A stretch of DNA of 64,000 nt from Streptomyces sp. A0958 (lineage in GTDB: Bacteria; Actinomycetota; Actinomycetes; Streptomycetales; Streptomycetaceae), in the NCBI RefSeq assembly GCF_004795035.1, contig NZ_SSBK01000016.1:62001-126000 (forward strand). The letters are read 5' to 3'. The notes below the pieces were generated by a model. That model had not been told where the DNA came from. It made no database searches and worked only from the letters and a program-made list of their open reading frames with translations. Both the position numbers and the translations under genes were made by a program. The first letter of the stretch is position 1. Each line of letters opens with the position of its first letter. Shown here one piece after another: positions 55,294-63,090 of the stretch.

Positions 55294-56464
55294 TCGCCGC
55301 GTCCAGGTCGTCGGCGTGGGGCAGGGTCAGGATGCGGAAGTGGTCGGGGCGAGGCCAGTTGAAGCCGGTGCCCTGGACCACCTGGATCTTCTCGCGCAGC
55401 AGCAGGTCCAGGACGAACTTCTCGTCGTCCACGATGGGGTGCACCTTCGGGTCGATGCGGGGGAAGGCGTACAGCGCGCCCTTCGGCTTCACGCAGGACA
55501 CGCCGGGGATCTCGTTCAGCTTCTGCCAGGCGCGGTCGCGCTGCTCGTACAGCCTGCCCCCGGGCACCACCAGGTCCCGGATCGACTGCCGGCCGCCGAG
55601 CGCGGCCTGGATCGCGTACTGGGCCGGGGCGTTGGGGCACAGCCGCATGGAGGCGAGCATGGTCAGCCCCTCCAGATAGCTGCGGGCGTGCTGCTTCGGG
55701 CCCGACACCACCATCCAGCCGGAGCGGAACCCGGCCACGCGGTACGTCTTCGAGAGCCCGCTGAAGGTGAGGCAGACCAGGTCGGGGGCGAGCACCGCCA
55801 CGCTGTGGTGTTCGGCGTCGTCGTAGAGGATCTGGTCGTAGATCTCGTCGGCGAACACCATCAGGCCGTGCCTGCGGGCCAGGTCGAGGATGTCCTCCAG
55901 GACCTCGCGCGGGTAGACGGCGCCGGTCGGGTTGTTGGGGTTGATGATCACGACGGCCCGGGTGCGGTCGGTGATCTTCGAGGCCATGTCGGCGATGTCG
56001 GGGTTCCAGTCCGAGGCCTCGTCGCACGTGTAGTGCACGGCCTTCCCGCCGGCCAGCGTCGTCACCGCCGTCCACAGCGGATAGTCGGGTGACGGGATCA
56101 GGACCTCGTCGCCGTCCTCCAGCAGCCCCTGCACGGCCATCGAGATCAGTTCGGAGACGCCGTTGCCGAGGAAGACGTCGTCCACGCCGACCTCGGTCAG
56201 GCCCATCGCCTGGTATCGCTGGACCACGGCGCGGCGGGCGGACAGGATGCCCCGCGAGTCGGTGTAGCCGTGGGCCTGCGGGAGCATCCGGATCATGTCC
56301 TGGACGATCTCCTCCGGCGCCTCGAAGCCGAACAGGGCCGGGTTGCCCGTGTTGAGCCGGAGCACGCTGTGGCCCGCCTCCTCCAGGGCGTTGGCGTGCT
56401 CGATGACCGGGCCCCGGATCTCGTAACAGACCTCGTTGAGCTTGCTGGACTGGCGGAATTCCAT
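55253..56464 (-). CDS. Class I/II aminotransferase, alanine-type (403 aa)
   Basis: PLP-dependent aminotransferase of fold type I, closest to bacterial AlaT (alanine/valine-pyruvate). Seen: FRQSSKLNEVCYEIRGPV start typical of the group, NTGNPALFGFEAP, GNGVSELI (cofactor phosphate), NPNNPTGAVYP, DEIYDQILYDD and the PLP lysine in SGLSKTYRVAGFR, then RSGWMVVSG. Length is usual. GGGAGG six bases before ATG 56464. It diverges from an HxlR regulator over 84 bp with two operator dyads, so transcription is probably linked. Confidence 0.93.
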   Translation of the reverse strand: MEFRQSSKLNEVCYEIRGPVIEHANALEEAGHSVLRLNTGNPALFGFEAPEEIVQDMIRMLPQAHGYTDSRGILSARRAVVQRYQAMGLTEVGVDDVFLGNGVSELISMAVQGLLEDGDEVLIPSPDYPLWTAVTTLAGGKAVHYTCDEASDWNPDIADMASKITDRTRAVVIINPNNPTGAVYPREVLEDILDLARRHGLMVFADEIYDQILYDDAEHHSVAVLAPDLVCLTFSGLSKTYRVAGFRSGWMVVSGPKQHARSYLEGLTMLASMRLCPNAPAQYAIQAALGGRQSIRDLVVPGGRLYEQRDRAWQKLNEIPGVSCVKPKGALYAFPRIDPKVHPIVDDEKFVLDLLLREKIQVVQGTGFNWPRPDHFRILTLPHADDLDAAISRIGRFLAGYRQ

Positions 56465-56491
56465 GCGGTGCCTCCCGACCCGATTGCGATA

Positions 56492-56548
56492 CTTGGTTTT
56501 ACCAAGCTCGGGCTTGGAAAGTCCAACAACATGTCTAGACTGCGTCGC
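56492..56548. promoter_or_regulatory. Paired HxlR operators and leaderless promoter
   Basis: Dyad 1 is CTTGGT-TTT-ACCAAG (56492-56506), perfect. Dyad 2 is CTTGGA-AAG-TCCAAC (56513-56527), one mismatch. They are spaced exactly 21 bp, two helical turns, so two dimers would sit on the same face. TTGGAA (56514-56519) and TAGACT (56536-56541), 16 bp apart, form a promoter ending seven bases before ATG 56549, so the regulator mRNA is probably leaderless and self-controlled. Confidence 0.8.
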
Positions 56549-57226
56549 ATGCCACGTCAGCAACAGCCCGCAACCCGCCCGGCCCGCCGCCGGAGTTACG
56601 ACCAGTTCTGCGCCAGCGCACGGGCTCTGGACGCGGTCGGCGACCGGTGGACCCTGCTGATCGTCCGTGAACTGCTGGCCGGTCCCCGCCGCTACACCGA
56701 TCTGCACGCCGACCTGCCCGGCGTCAGCACGGACGTCCTGGCCTCCCGGCTCAAGGACATGGAGCAGGGCGGCCTCGTCACCCGCCGCAAACTGCCGCCG
56801 CCTGCCGCCGCCTCGGTGTACGCGCTCACCGCGCGCGGTCACGGGCTGCTGCCGGTCCTCGCCGCACTCGCCGAGTGGGGCGCCCCCGCACTGGCCGAGC
56901 GGCGGCCGACGGACGCGGTCCGTGCGCACTGGTTCGCGCTCCCGCTGCTGCGCGCGCTGGAGGGACCGGGAGGCCCGGTCGCCACGGGCGTGCTCGACGT
57001 CCGCCTGGACGAGGGCGAGTTCCACGTACGTACGGGGATGACGGCCGCCGGAGACCCGGTGTACGGGGACGGGCCCGCCGCCCACGCCGACGCGCGCATC
57101 GCCCTCGACGCGGAGCTGTGCCTCGCGCTGGGGCGTGGCGAGCCGACGTTCGCCGAGGCGGTCGAGGACGGCCGGATCGTGGTCTCCGGCGACGGCGCGC
57201 TGGCCGCGGAGCTGCGCGGCGAGTGA
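56549..57226 (+). CDS. HxlR-family transcriptional regulator (225 aa)
   Basis: Winged helix-turn-helix regulator. The N-terminal ~100 residues have the HxlR pattern RSYDQFCASARALDAVGDRW, TLLIVRELLAGPRRYTDL, GVSTDVLASRLKDMEQGGLV. The C-terminal ~110 residues look like a sterol-carrier/SCP2-like ligand domain (ALPLLRALE then VLDVRLDEGEFHV). The promoter position implies translation from ATG 56549, though an upstream ATG at 56531 is in frame. Two dyads in its promoter suggest self-regulation and control of the divergent aminotransferase. Confidence 0.88.
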   Translation: MPRQQQPATRPARRRSYDQFCASARALDAVGDRWTLLIVRELLAGPRRYTDLHADLPGVSTDVLASRLKDMEQGGLVTRRKLPPPAAASVYALTARGHGLLPVLAALAEWGAPALAERRPTDAVRAHWFALPLLRALEGPGGPVATGVLDVRLDEGEFHVRTGMTAAGDPVYGDGPAAHADARIALDAELCLALGRGEPTFAEAVEDGRIVVSGDGALAAELRGE

Positions 57227-57327
57227 CCCGGCCGGGGCGGGTGACGACGGCGGGATTCCTGCGGTCGACTTCTGGGTAGCGTCGGGGCGTTTGGGATGTC
57301 CATGGCACCAGGAGAGAGGAGTTGCCC

Positions 57328-57852
57328 GTGGGAGCCGGCAGACACGGGGAGCGGCAGGGACGGCAGGGGCAGCAGGGCCGACCGGGGCGGCGGAGTCGGC
57401 TGGGGAGGGCGCTCGTCGTCGCGGGATGCGTGGCCGCGCTCGGCTTCGTACCGTCGGCGGCCGGCGCCACTCCCGGCAGCGGGGTGAGCGCCACCGTCGT
57501 GGCCGAGGGCATCTCGGCCGGCAAGCTGAAGGTGAAGGCGCCGAAGGGGCGGACCGACGTCACCTTCCGCACGATCACCATCGAACCGGGCGGCTCCACC
57601 GGCTGGCACACCCACCGAGGTCAGCTGATCGTCGTCGTCAAGTCCGGGACGCTCACCCGCACTCTGGACGACTGCTCGGTCGAGGTGTCGCCGGCGGGGA
57701 CGTCGTTCATCGAGCCGTCGGGGAAGAAGCACCGCCACGTCGGGCGCAATCTGGGCACCGAGCCCGTCGTGCTCTGGGTGACGTATCTGCTGCCCGAGGG
57801 CAGCGAACTCTCCGACGACGCCGACGCGGTGGGCTGCGGACCGGGGAAGTGA
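57328..57852 (+). CDS. Secreted cupin-domain protein (174 aa)
   Basis: Exported small beta-barrel protein. It has a basic N-terminal stretch (GERQGRQGQQGRPGRRSR) and a hydrophobic core (LGRALVVAGCVAALGFV) ending at AAGA, a probable signal peptide. The mature cupin has the metal-binding motif GWHTHRGQLIVVVKSGTL and a second histidine motif SGKKHRHVGRN. AGGAG six bases before GTG 57328 decides the start; a TTG at 57322 is too close to it. Two cysteines, DDCSVE and VGCGPGK, may form a disulphide. Ligand unknown. Confidence 0.82.
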   Translation: MGAGRHGERQGRQGQQGRPGRRSRLGRALVVAGCVAALGFVPSAAGATPGSGVSATVVAEGISAGKLKVKAPKGRTDVTFRTITIEPGGSTGWHTHRGQLIVVVKSGTLTRTLDDCSVEVSPAGTSFIEPSGKKHRHVGRNLGTEPVVLWVTYLLPEGSELSDDADAVGCGPGK

Positions 57853-57901
57853 CACGCGGCGGCACCCGCCCGCCGGCCACCGCGCCGCGGGGCGCCGGAC
57901 G

Positions 57902-58267
57902 TCAGCGGGCGAGTGTCTCCCCGTACGCGCCGAGGCCGGAGGTCACCAGGCCGTCGCGGAAGGTCAGCACCTCGTACACCCGGCCGCCGATCTGGTTGCG
58001 GTAGTCGATGACAAGCGTGTCGACGCCCGCCCGGACGTCCATCACCTCGAACTTCAGGTCGGGGATGAGTTCGAGGCCGCGCGCCCAGTACGCCCGCAGC
58101 TCGCCCTTGCCGCGCACGGTCCCGGAGGCGTCGCCGGTGAACCGTGCGATCATCGGCGAGCTGAACGTCACGTCCTCGTGATAGTGCGTCAGGATGCGAT
58201 CCAGTTCGTGGGAGTTCCAGTCGTCCTGCCACTCGGCAGCGAACTTGCGGGCGAATGCGAGATCCAT
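57902..58267 (-). CDS. SnoaL/NTF2-like protein (121 aa)
   Basis: One-domain alpha-beta barrel of the NTF2/SnoaL fold: FAAEWQDDWNSHELDRILTH, YHEDVTFSSPMI, LRAYWARGLELIPDLKFEV and the final strand VYEVLTFRDGLV. Members bind small hydrophobic ligands or act as cyclases or isomerases. The active residues cannot be fixed by eye. ATG 58267 begins the conserved helix and has no ribosome binding site, so a leaderless or weakly translated mRNA is possible. Convergent with the cupin gene. Confidence 0.78.
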   Translation of the reverse strand: MDLAFARKFAAEWQDDWNSHELDRILTHYHEDVTFSSPMIARFTGDASGTVRGKGELRAYWARGLELIPDLKFEVMDVRAGVDTLVIDYRNQIGGRVYEVLTFRDGLVTSGLGAYGETLAR

Positions 58268-58355
58268 GCGCACGACCGTAATCGGCGAAACGTGTGGTGG
58301 CCGCAGGTTTTCGACATCCGGTGACCACTGAGCGAGACGGGAAGGGGGGCCGGCC

Positions 58356-59129
58356 GTGACGGAGCTCGACCCGGCGCGGCGCGCCGCCCTGGCGCGGGAG
58401 GTCCTGGCCGCGCTCACCGCGCACTGCCCCGGTTCCGGGGCGCAGCTGCGCGGCTCCCTCGCCCGGGGGACCGCCGACGCCTACAGCGACATCGACCTGG
58501 TGTGGACCGTCCCCGACGAGCGCTTCGGCGCCTGCGTGGCCGCCGTCCCGGACGTGCTCGCCACCGTCCGTGAGGTGCGCTCGGTGCGAACCGACCCCGA
58601 CCTCGCCCGCTCCCGCAAACGGCGGCTGCTCTTCGCGGACTTCGAGGACCTGCCGATCTTCTGGCGGCTGGACCTGGAGATCGTCGCGGCGTCCGTCGCC
58701 GGCCGGCCCGGCTACGACGACGACAACCCGGCGGCGCGCGGCGAGGACCGGTGGCGGGCGGCCGGCGCCCTCGCCAACGCGGTCGCCGCGGCCAAGGCGG
58801 TGCTGCGCGGTCAGCCGCAGACCGCCCGGGGCCTGCTGGAGCGCGGCTTCGTACGCATCGGGGCGGTGCCCACCGTCGCCGAGGACTGGAGCGCCGACGT
58901 CGGACGCCTCGCCGAGGCCGCGGCAGCGGCCGAACCGGACGTCGCCGCCATCGCCGACCGGGTGACGGCCCTGGCCCTGGCCCTGCCCCCGCGGTCGGCC
59001 TTCGCGCCTCCGAAAGCCCCGGCACCCCCGGGATCGACCTGCCCCGGTGGTGGGACGGCCGCCGTTGAGCGGCGGTCCGGGGCCATGATGGACGGGTGCG
59101 ATTCGAAGCGATCACCTGGGAACGGCTGA
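58356..59129 (+). CDS. Nucleotidyltransferase-domain protein (257 aa)
   Basis: Minimal nucleotidyltransferase fold: LRGSLARGTADAYSDIDLVW gives the GS-x-ARG and D-x-D metal pair of aminoglycoside and protein nucleotidyltransferases. After it lie RRLLFADFEDLPIFWRLDLE, probably carrying a third acidic residue, and a helical C-terminal domain. GAAGGGGGG precedes GTG 58356. The last ~30 residues look abnormal. In another frame a natural end (GIDLPRWWDGRR, stop near 59068) is present, so a one-base frameshift near 59000 is possible. As read, the frame overlaps the next gene by 34 bp. Confidence 0.78.
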   Translation: MTELDPARRAALAREVLAALTAHCPGSGAQLRGSLARGTADAYSDIDLVWTVPDERFGACVAAVPDVLATVREVRSVRTDPDLARSRKRRLLFADFEDLPIFWRLDLEIVAASVAGRPGYDDDNPAARGEDRWRAAGALANAVAAAKAVLRGQPQTARGLLERGFVRIGAVPTVAEDWSADVGRLAEAAAAAEPDVAAIADRVTALALALPPRSAFAPPKAPAPPGSTCPGGGTAAVERRSGAMMDGCDSKRSPGNG

Positions 59130-59746
59130 CGGACGCGCTCGCCGCGCACGCCGACGCGCTGGAACCGGCCGACGGCTCGCCGTGGCTGAAGATCGCCGTC
59201 GACGGCGCACCGGCCGCCCGCCCCGGCGACCTGGCCGGGTCGGTGGCCGAGGCCCTGAGGCTCCGGGGCCGTGCCGTACTGCCCGTGTCCACCGCCGGTT
59301 TCCTGCGACCGGCCAGCCTGCGCTACGAGTACGGCAGGCGCGACCCGGACTCGTACTACGGCAGCTGGTTCGACACCGGGGCCCTGTGGCGCGAGGTGTT
59401 CGGCCCCCTGGAGCCGGGCGGTAGCGGGCGGGTGCTGCCCGACCTGTGGGACCCGGGGACGGACCGGGCCACGCGCAGCCCGTACGCACACCTGCCGCAG
59501 GGCGGGGTGCTCGTCCTGCACGGGCCGTTGCTGCTCGGGCACTGGTTCCCGTTCGACCTCGGCGTCCACCTGCGGCTGTCGTCCGGCGCGCTGCGGCGGC
59601 GCACGGAGGAGGGCGAGCACTGGACCCTCCCCGCTTTCGAGCGGTACGAGGACGAGGTGGCGCCCGGCGAGAACGCGGACGTGGTGGTGCGCGCCGACGA
59701 CCCGCACCACCCCGCCTGGACCGGGCTGCGGCGGGCGGGCACGTAG
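59096..59746 (+). CDS. Uridine-kinase-like protein (216 aa)
   Basis: Resembles small actinobacterial uridine-kinase-like P-loop proteins: WLKIAVDGAPAARPGDLAGS occupies the Walker A position, then STAGFLRPASLRYEYG, RRDPDSYYGSWFD, LLLGHWFPFDLGVHL and the C-terminal WTLPAFERYEDEV. The P-loop reads GAPAARPG, lacking the GKT core, so ATP binding is doubtful and it may be a degenerate member or a non-kinase relative. GTG 59096 overlaps the end of the nucleotidyltransferase gene, so co-transcription is likely. Confidence 0.72.
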   Translation: MRFEAITWERLTDALAAHADALEPADGSPWLKIAVDGAPAARPGDLAGSVAEALRLRGRAVLPVSTAGFLRPASLRYEYGRRDPDSYYGSWFDTGALWREVFGPLEPGGSGRVLPDLWDPGTDRATRSPYAHLPQGGVLVLHGPLLLGHWFPFDLGVHLRLSSGALRRRTEEGEHWTLPAFERYEDEVAPGENADVVVRADDPHHPAWTGLRRAGT

Positions 59747-59753
59747 AAGCCGC

Positions 59754-60656
59754 TCAGCCCCCCGGCAACGGAGGCCGCCCGCCCACGGTCCCGACGGCCT
59801 CCGCGCCCGCGCGGCAGCCCGCCGCCGCGGCCGCCGTGTCGTCCGCGCCCGCCAGCCGTGCCGCGAGGAAGCCGCCGGTGAACGCGTCGCCCGCCCCGGT
59901 CGAGTCCACGGCCGCCCGCACCGGTTCGGCCGGAACGCGCCCGGTCACCGCGCCCCCGGCGGCGAGCAGCGCCCCGCCCTCGCCGAGTGTGACGACGACT
60001 TGGCGGGCGGGCATGCTCAACTTGGCCGCCGCGTCCGCCGGTTCGGGCAGCCCGGTGAGCAGCAGGGCCTCGTCCGCGTTGGGCAGCAGGAGGTCCGCCT
60101 CCTCGGTCAGGGCCAGGAACCGGTCGACGCCCAGACCGGTGAGGAAGCCCGCCGACGCGGGGTCGACGCTGACCGGGACGTTCCGCAGCCGGGCCTCCCG
60201 CAGGGCGAGCAGGGCCGTCTCCCGGCTCGTCGCGGCGAACAGCAGATAGCCGGAGAGGTGGAGGTGGGCGACCCCGTCGAGCAGCGACGGCGACCAGTCG
60301 TCGGGGGACAGGCGCAGTACCGCACCGCTGTCGGTGAGGAAGGTGCGCTCGGCGGCGGAGTCGACCAGGGCCACGACGGTCGCGGTCGGCGTCTCCTCGT
60401 CCACCGTCAGCAGCCCGCGTACCCCCGCCCGCCGCAGCAGATCCCGGTGCCAGTCCGCCGAGTCGGCGCCGACCCGGGCCAGCAGCCGTACGTCACGGCA
60501 GCCCGCACGCACCGCCCAGCAGGCCACGTTGGCCCCCGCGCCGCCCGCCCGCGTCCGGATCACGGCCGCCGTGTCGGTGCCGTGGACCAGCGCCGATCCG
60601 TGCCGGGCCACCACATCGGTGACGACGTCCCCGATGACGAGAAGGGCGCCGGTCAC
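59754..60656 (-). CDS. psuK: PfkB-family sugar kinase, probable pseudouridine kinase (300 aa)
   Basis: Ribokinase-type enzyme. Seen: N-terminal GDVVTDVVARHG, the GGAGANVACW sugar-binding signature, and the catalytic DSTGAGDAFTGGFLAARL near the C-terminus. It overlaps psuG by 4 bp (GTGA), and the two genes form the known pseudouridine pathway, so it most likely phosphorylates pseudouridine to pseudouridine-5'-phosphate. The specificity is inferred from the context. GTG 60656 gives the usual N-terminus. Confidence 0.88.
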   Translation of the reverse strand: MTGALLVIGDVVTDVVARHGSALVHGTDTAAVIRTRAGGAGANVACWAVRAGCRDVRLLARVGADSADWHRDLLRRAGVRGLLTVDEETPTATVVALVDSAAERTFLTDSGAVLRLSPDDWSPSLLDGVAHLHLSGYLLFAATSRETALLALREARLRNVPVSVDPASAGFLTGLGVDRFLALTEEADLLLPNADEALLLTGLPEPADAAAKLSMPARQVVVTLGEGGALLAAGGAVTGRVPAEPVRAAVDSTGAGDAFTGGFLAARLAGADDTAAAAAGCRAGAEAVGTVGGRPPLPGG

Positions 60657-61594
60657 CGTGCCGTCCAGGCGGTGGCGATGCGGGCGGCGAGCGCCACGTT
60701 GCCGCGTACGGCCGCGAGGTTGGCCTCCAGGGAGGCGCCCTCGGTGTGCCGCGTCAGGTGGTCGAGCAGGAACGGCGTGACCGCCTGCCCGACGACGCCC
60801 TGCTCCCGGCACGCCTCCAGCGCCTCGGCGAGCACCCGGTCGTGCAGGGCGGGGTCCAACTGCTGCGCACGCGGCACGGGGTTGGCGACGATCAGCGCCG
60901 CGTCCGGGCCGCCGAGCGCGTCCCGGGCCCGCATCACCTCGGCGACCTCCTCGGGCGACCCCACCGTCCAGTCGACCGGTTCGCCCGAACTGCTCAGGTA
61001 GAAGCCGGGGAACCGGTCCGTGCCGTAGCCGAGCACCCCGACCCCGAGCGTTTCCAGGCGTTGCAGCGTGGCCGGCACGTCCAGGATCGACTTCACGCCC
61101 GCGCAGACCACGGTGATCCCTGTCCCCGCCAGCAGCCGCAGGTCCGCCGACTCGTCCTGGGTCTCCGTCCAGCCCCGGTGCACCCCGCCGAGCCCGCCGG
61201 TCGCGAAGACCCGCAGCCCTGCCCGGGCCGCGAGGAACGCGGTCGCGGACACGGTCGTCGCTCCGCTCGCGCCGGCCGCCAGGGCCGGGGCGAGGTCGCG
61301 GTGGCCGAGCTTGCGCATCGCCGGGTCCTCGGCCACCCGTTCCAGCTCGGCCTTGTCCAGTCCGATCCTGGCCCGGCCGTCCAGCACGGCGATGGTGGCG
61401 GGGACGGCCCCGGCCGACCGCACGATCCCCTCCAGCTCCCAGGCGACGCGCAGGTTGCGGGGGCGGGGCAGACCGTGCGCGATGATCGTCGATTCCAGGG
61501 CGACGACGGGCCGGTTCGCGGCGAGGGCGGCCCGCACCTCGGCGGAGAGGGCGGGGCTGTAGGGGGCGGCGTCGGAGTGCGCAGTTAGTGACAT
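60653..61594 (-). CDS. psuG: Pseudouridine-5'-phosphate glycosidase (313 aa)
   Basis: Cleaves the C-glycosidic bond of pseudouridine-5'-phosphate to uracil and ribose-5-phosphate. The family signatures are clear: VALESTIIAHGLPRPRN, ATTVSATAFLAARAGL, FATGGLGGVHRG, VKSILDVPATLQRLETLGV and TPFLLDHLTRHTEG. Length is normal. It is first in a two-gene operon with the PfkB kinase. ATG 61594 follows an AGGGAT nine bases upstream; a GTG at 61600 is in frame. Together they scavenge ribose and uracil from modified RNA. Confidence 0.95.
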   Translation of the reverse strand: MSLTAHSDAAPYSPALSAEVRAALAANRPVVALESTIIAHGLPRPRNLRVAWELEGIVRSAGAVPATIAVLDGRARIGLDKAELERVAEDPAMRKLGHRDLAPALAAGASGATTVSATAFLAARAGLRVFATGGLGGVHRGWTETQDESADLRLLAGTGITVVCAGVKSILDVPATLQRLETLGVGVLGYGTDRFPGFYLSSSGEPVDWTVGSPEEVAEVMRARDALGGPDAALIVANPVPRAQQLDPALHDRVLAEALEACREQGVVGQAVTPFLLDHLTRHTEGASLEANLAAVRGNVALAARIATAWTAR

Positions 61595-61720
61595 GTCCAC
61601 ATCCCTGTCGTGGGCGGACGGGGCTCAAACGTGCGGCGACGGCGTGCGCCCGCGCACGGAACGGCCGATGGCGCGAAATGACCCACCACCCCGTGCTCGT
61701 ACGCCCGTCAGGGTCGGCGC

Positions 61721-62260
61721 ATGCGGCCTGCGACGACTCCTGACCCCGCCACCGTGCGCCATTTCTACGACGACCTGGCCGCCGACTACGACCTCGTGTA
61801 GGCCGACTGGCAGGCAAGCGTCGAGCGCCAGGCGGCCGCGCTCTGCGGCCTGATCGACGCGGCACTCGGCGGCGGGGAGGGCGTCGCGTACGACATGCTG
61901 GACTGCGCCTGCGCCTGCGCCTGCGCCTGCGCCTGCGCCTGCGCCTGCGCCTGCGCCTGCGCCTGCGCCTGCGCCTGCGCCTGCGCCTGCGCCTGCGGCA
62001 TCGGCACCCAGGCGCTGGGCCTGGCCGCGCGCGGCCACCGGATCACCGGCAGCGACCTGAGCCCCGTCGCGGCGGGCCGCGCCGCGAAGGAGGCGGCCGG
62101 CCGGGGACTGAGCCTGCGCACCATGGCCGCCGACATGACGCGGCTGCCGTTCGGCGTCGGCTCGTTCGTTGTCGTCGTGTGCGCGGACAACTCGCTGCCG
62201 CACCTGCTCACGCCGGAGGCGGTGGAGGCCGCGCTCGGCGAGATGCGCAGAGTGCTGCGG
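61721..62260 (+). pseudogene. Broken SAM-dependent methyltransferase with expanded repeat in motif I
   Basis: Reading from ATG 61721 the frame gives VRHFYDDLAADYDLV, then an in-frame TAG at 61799-61801 where family members have Tyr (a TAC-to-TAG change), then ADWQASVERQAAALCGLIDAAL. The SAM motif, normally LDCACGIGTQALGLA, is swollen by about 15 Cys-Ala units. After that the frame continues normally (GHRITGSDLSP, RLPFGVGSFVVVVCADN, LTPEAVEAALGEMRRVLR) and then runs out of homology at 62260 into a repeat region. Two to three independent lesions make function very unlikely. Confidence 0.85.
61904..61996 (+). repeat. Hexanucleotide microsatellite (TGCGCC) x 15.5
   Basis: 93 bp of uninterrupted TGCGCC units, in frame as (Cys-Ala)15-Cys, embedded exactly in the codons of the methyltransferase motif DCACGIGT. 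It probably arose by slipped-strand expansion of the native TGC-GCC-TGC triplets. Such a tract would be expected to vary in length between isolates. Confidence 0.95.
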
Positions 62261-62285
62261 CGTAGGGCGCTGACGCAGTGTGCCA

Positions 62286-62440
62286 GTGCGCAGGCACGTA
62301 CGAAACGGTGCAGGCGGCCGTCGGCTCGCCCTTGCCACAGCCGTCTGCCGGCCGATCGGCCGACGCGCGCACGTACGGAATGGTGCACGCAGTCGTCGGC
62401 CGACGCACGCACGTACGAAACGGTGCGCGCAGTCGTCTGA
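62286..62440 (+). repeat. Three copies of a 40-bp direct repeat
   Basis: Copies at 62286-62325, 62361-62400 and 62401-62440; the last two are exactly tandem. Each contains GCACGTACGRAAYGGTGC (62294-62311, 62369-62386, 62409-62426) and ends in a CGTCGGC/CGTCTGA-type segment. The array replaces the missing end of the methyltransferase gene and lies 40 bp past the 3' end of the alkylguanine methyltransferase gene on the other strand. Confidence 0.8.
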
Positions 62441-62480
62441 CGCGTGCGCACCCGCCCTCGCCCCCACCCCGGCCGTCCGG

Positions 62481-63023
62481 TCAGAACAGCGGCTGGGGCA
62501 GGACGCCCTCCAGCGCCAGCAGCTGCCGCTTGGTCTCCAGGCCGCCGCCGAAGCCGCCTATCCCGCCGTCGCTCTCCACCACCCGGTGGCACGGCACGAC
62601 GACCGGCAGCGGGTTGGAACCCATCGCCACGCCCACCGCCTGGGCCGCCCCCGGCTGCCCGACCCGCTCGGCCAGCTCCCCGTACCCGGCGACCGCCCCG
62701 TACGGCACGCCCCGCGCCAGCTCGCGCAGCACCTGGCGGTTGAAACCGCCGGTCAGGGACCAGTCGAGGTCGAGCGAGAACTCCCGCAGCGTGCCCGCGA
62801 AGTACGCCGCGAGCTGGCGTATCGGCTCGGCCAGCCGGGCGGAGCCGGGCGCCTGGACGGGCTCCGCGCCGAACCGGCCGCACAGCCGATCCAGCGCCCG
62901 GTCCCGTACCGCGGGGCGGGCGTGGAAGACCACGCTCACCAGTCCGGCATCCGTCGCGGCCAGCATCAGCGGGCCGATGTCGCTCTCGACGACGGCCCAC
63001 TCGACGACCCCGTTGCTGTTCAT
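62481..63023 (-). CDS. ogt: Methylated-DNA-protein-cysteine methyltransferase (180 aa)
   Basis: Suicidal repair enzyme that moves the alkyl group from O6-alkylguanine to its own cysteine. The C-terminal active site VVVPCHRVVESDGGIGG is intact, preceded by the helix-turn-helix region (GVPYGAVAGYGELAERVGQP with the arginine-finger side) and AQAVGVAMGSNPLP. The N-terminal ~85 residues are the Ogt-type beta domain (VVESDIGPLMLAATDAGLVS). Length is normal for Ogt. No Ada-type regulator is adjacent. Confidence 0.93.
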   Translation of the reverse strand: MNSNGVVEWAVVESDIGPLMLAATDAGLVSVVFHARPAVRDRALDRLCGRFGAEPVQAPGSARLAEPIRQLAAYFAGTLREFSLDLDWSLTGGFNRQVLRELARGVPYGAVAGYGELAERVGQPGAAQAVGVAMGSNPLPVVVPCHRVVESDGGIGGFGGGLETKRQLLALEGVLPQPLF

Positions 63024-63090
63024 GGGACCACCGTACGGCCGGCCACTGACAACGAACGGGGGCGGGCGGTCCCGGCGGTTGCCCAGGGGG

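Noticed and set aside
61895..62440. Real short protein with long Cys-Ala repeat
   Set aside because: The frame is the internal part of a broken methyltransferase; its start Met is the residue before the SAM motif, and no ribosome binding site precedes it.
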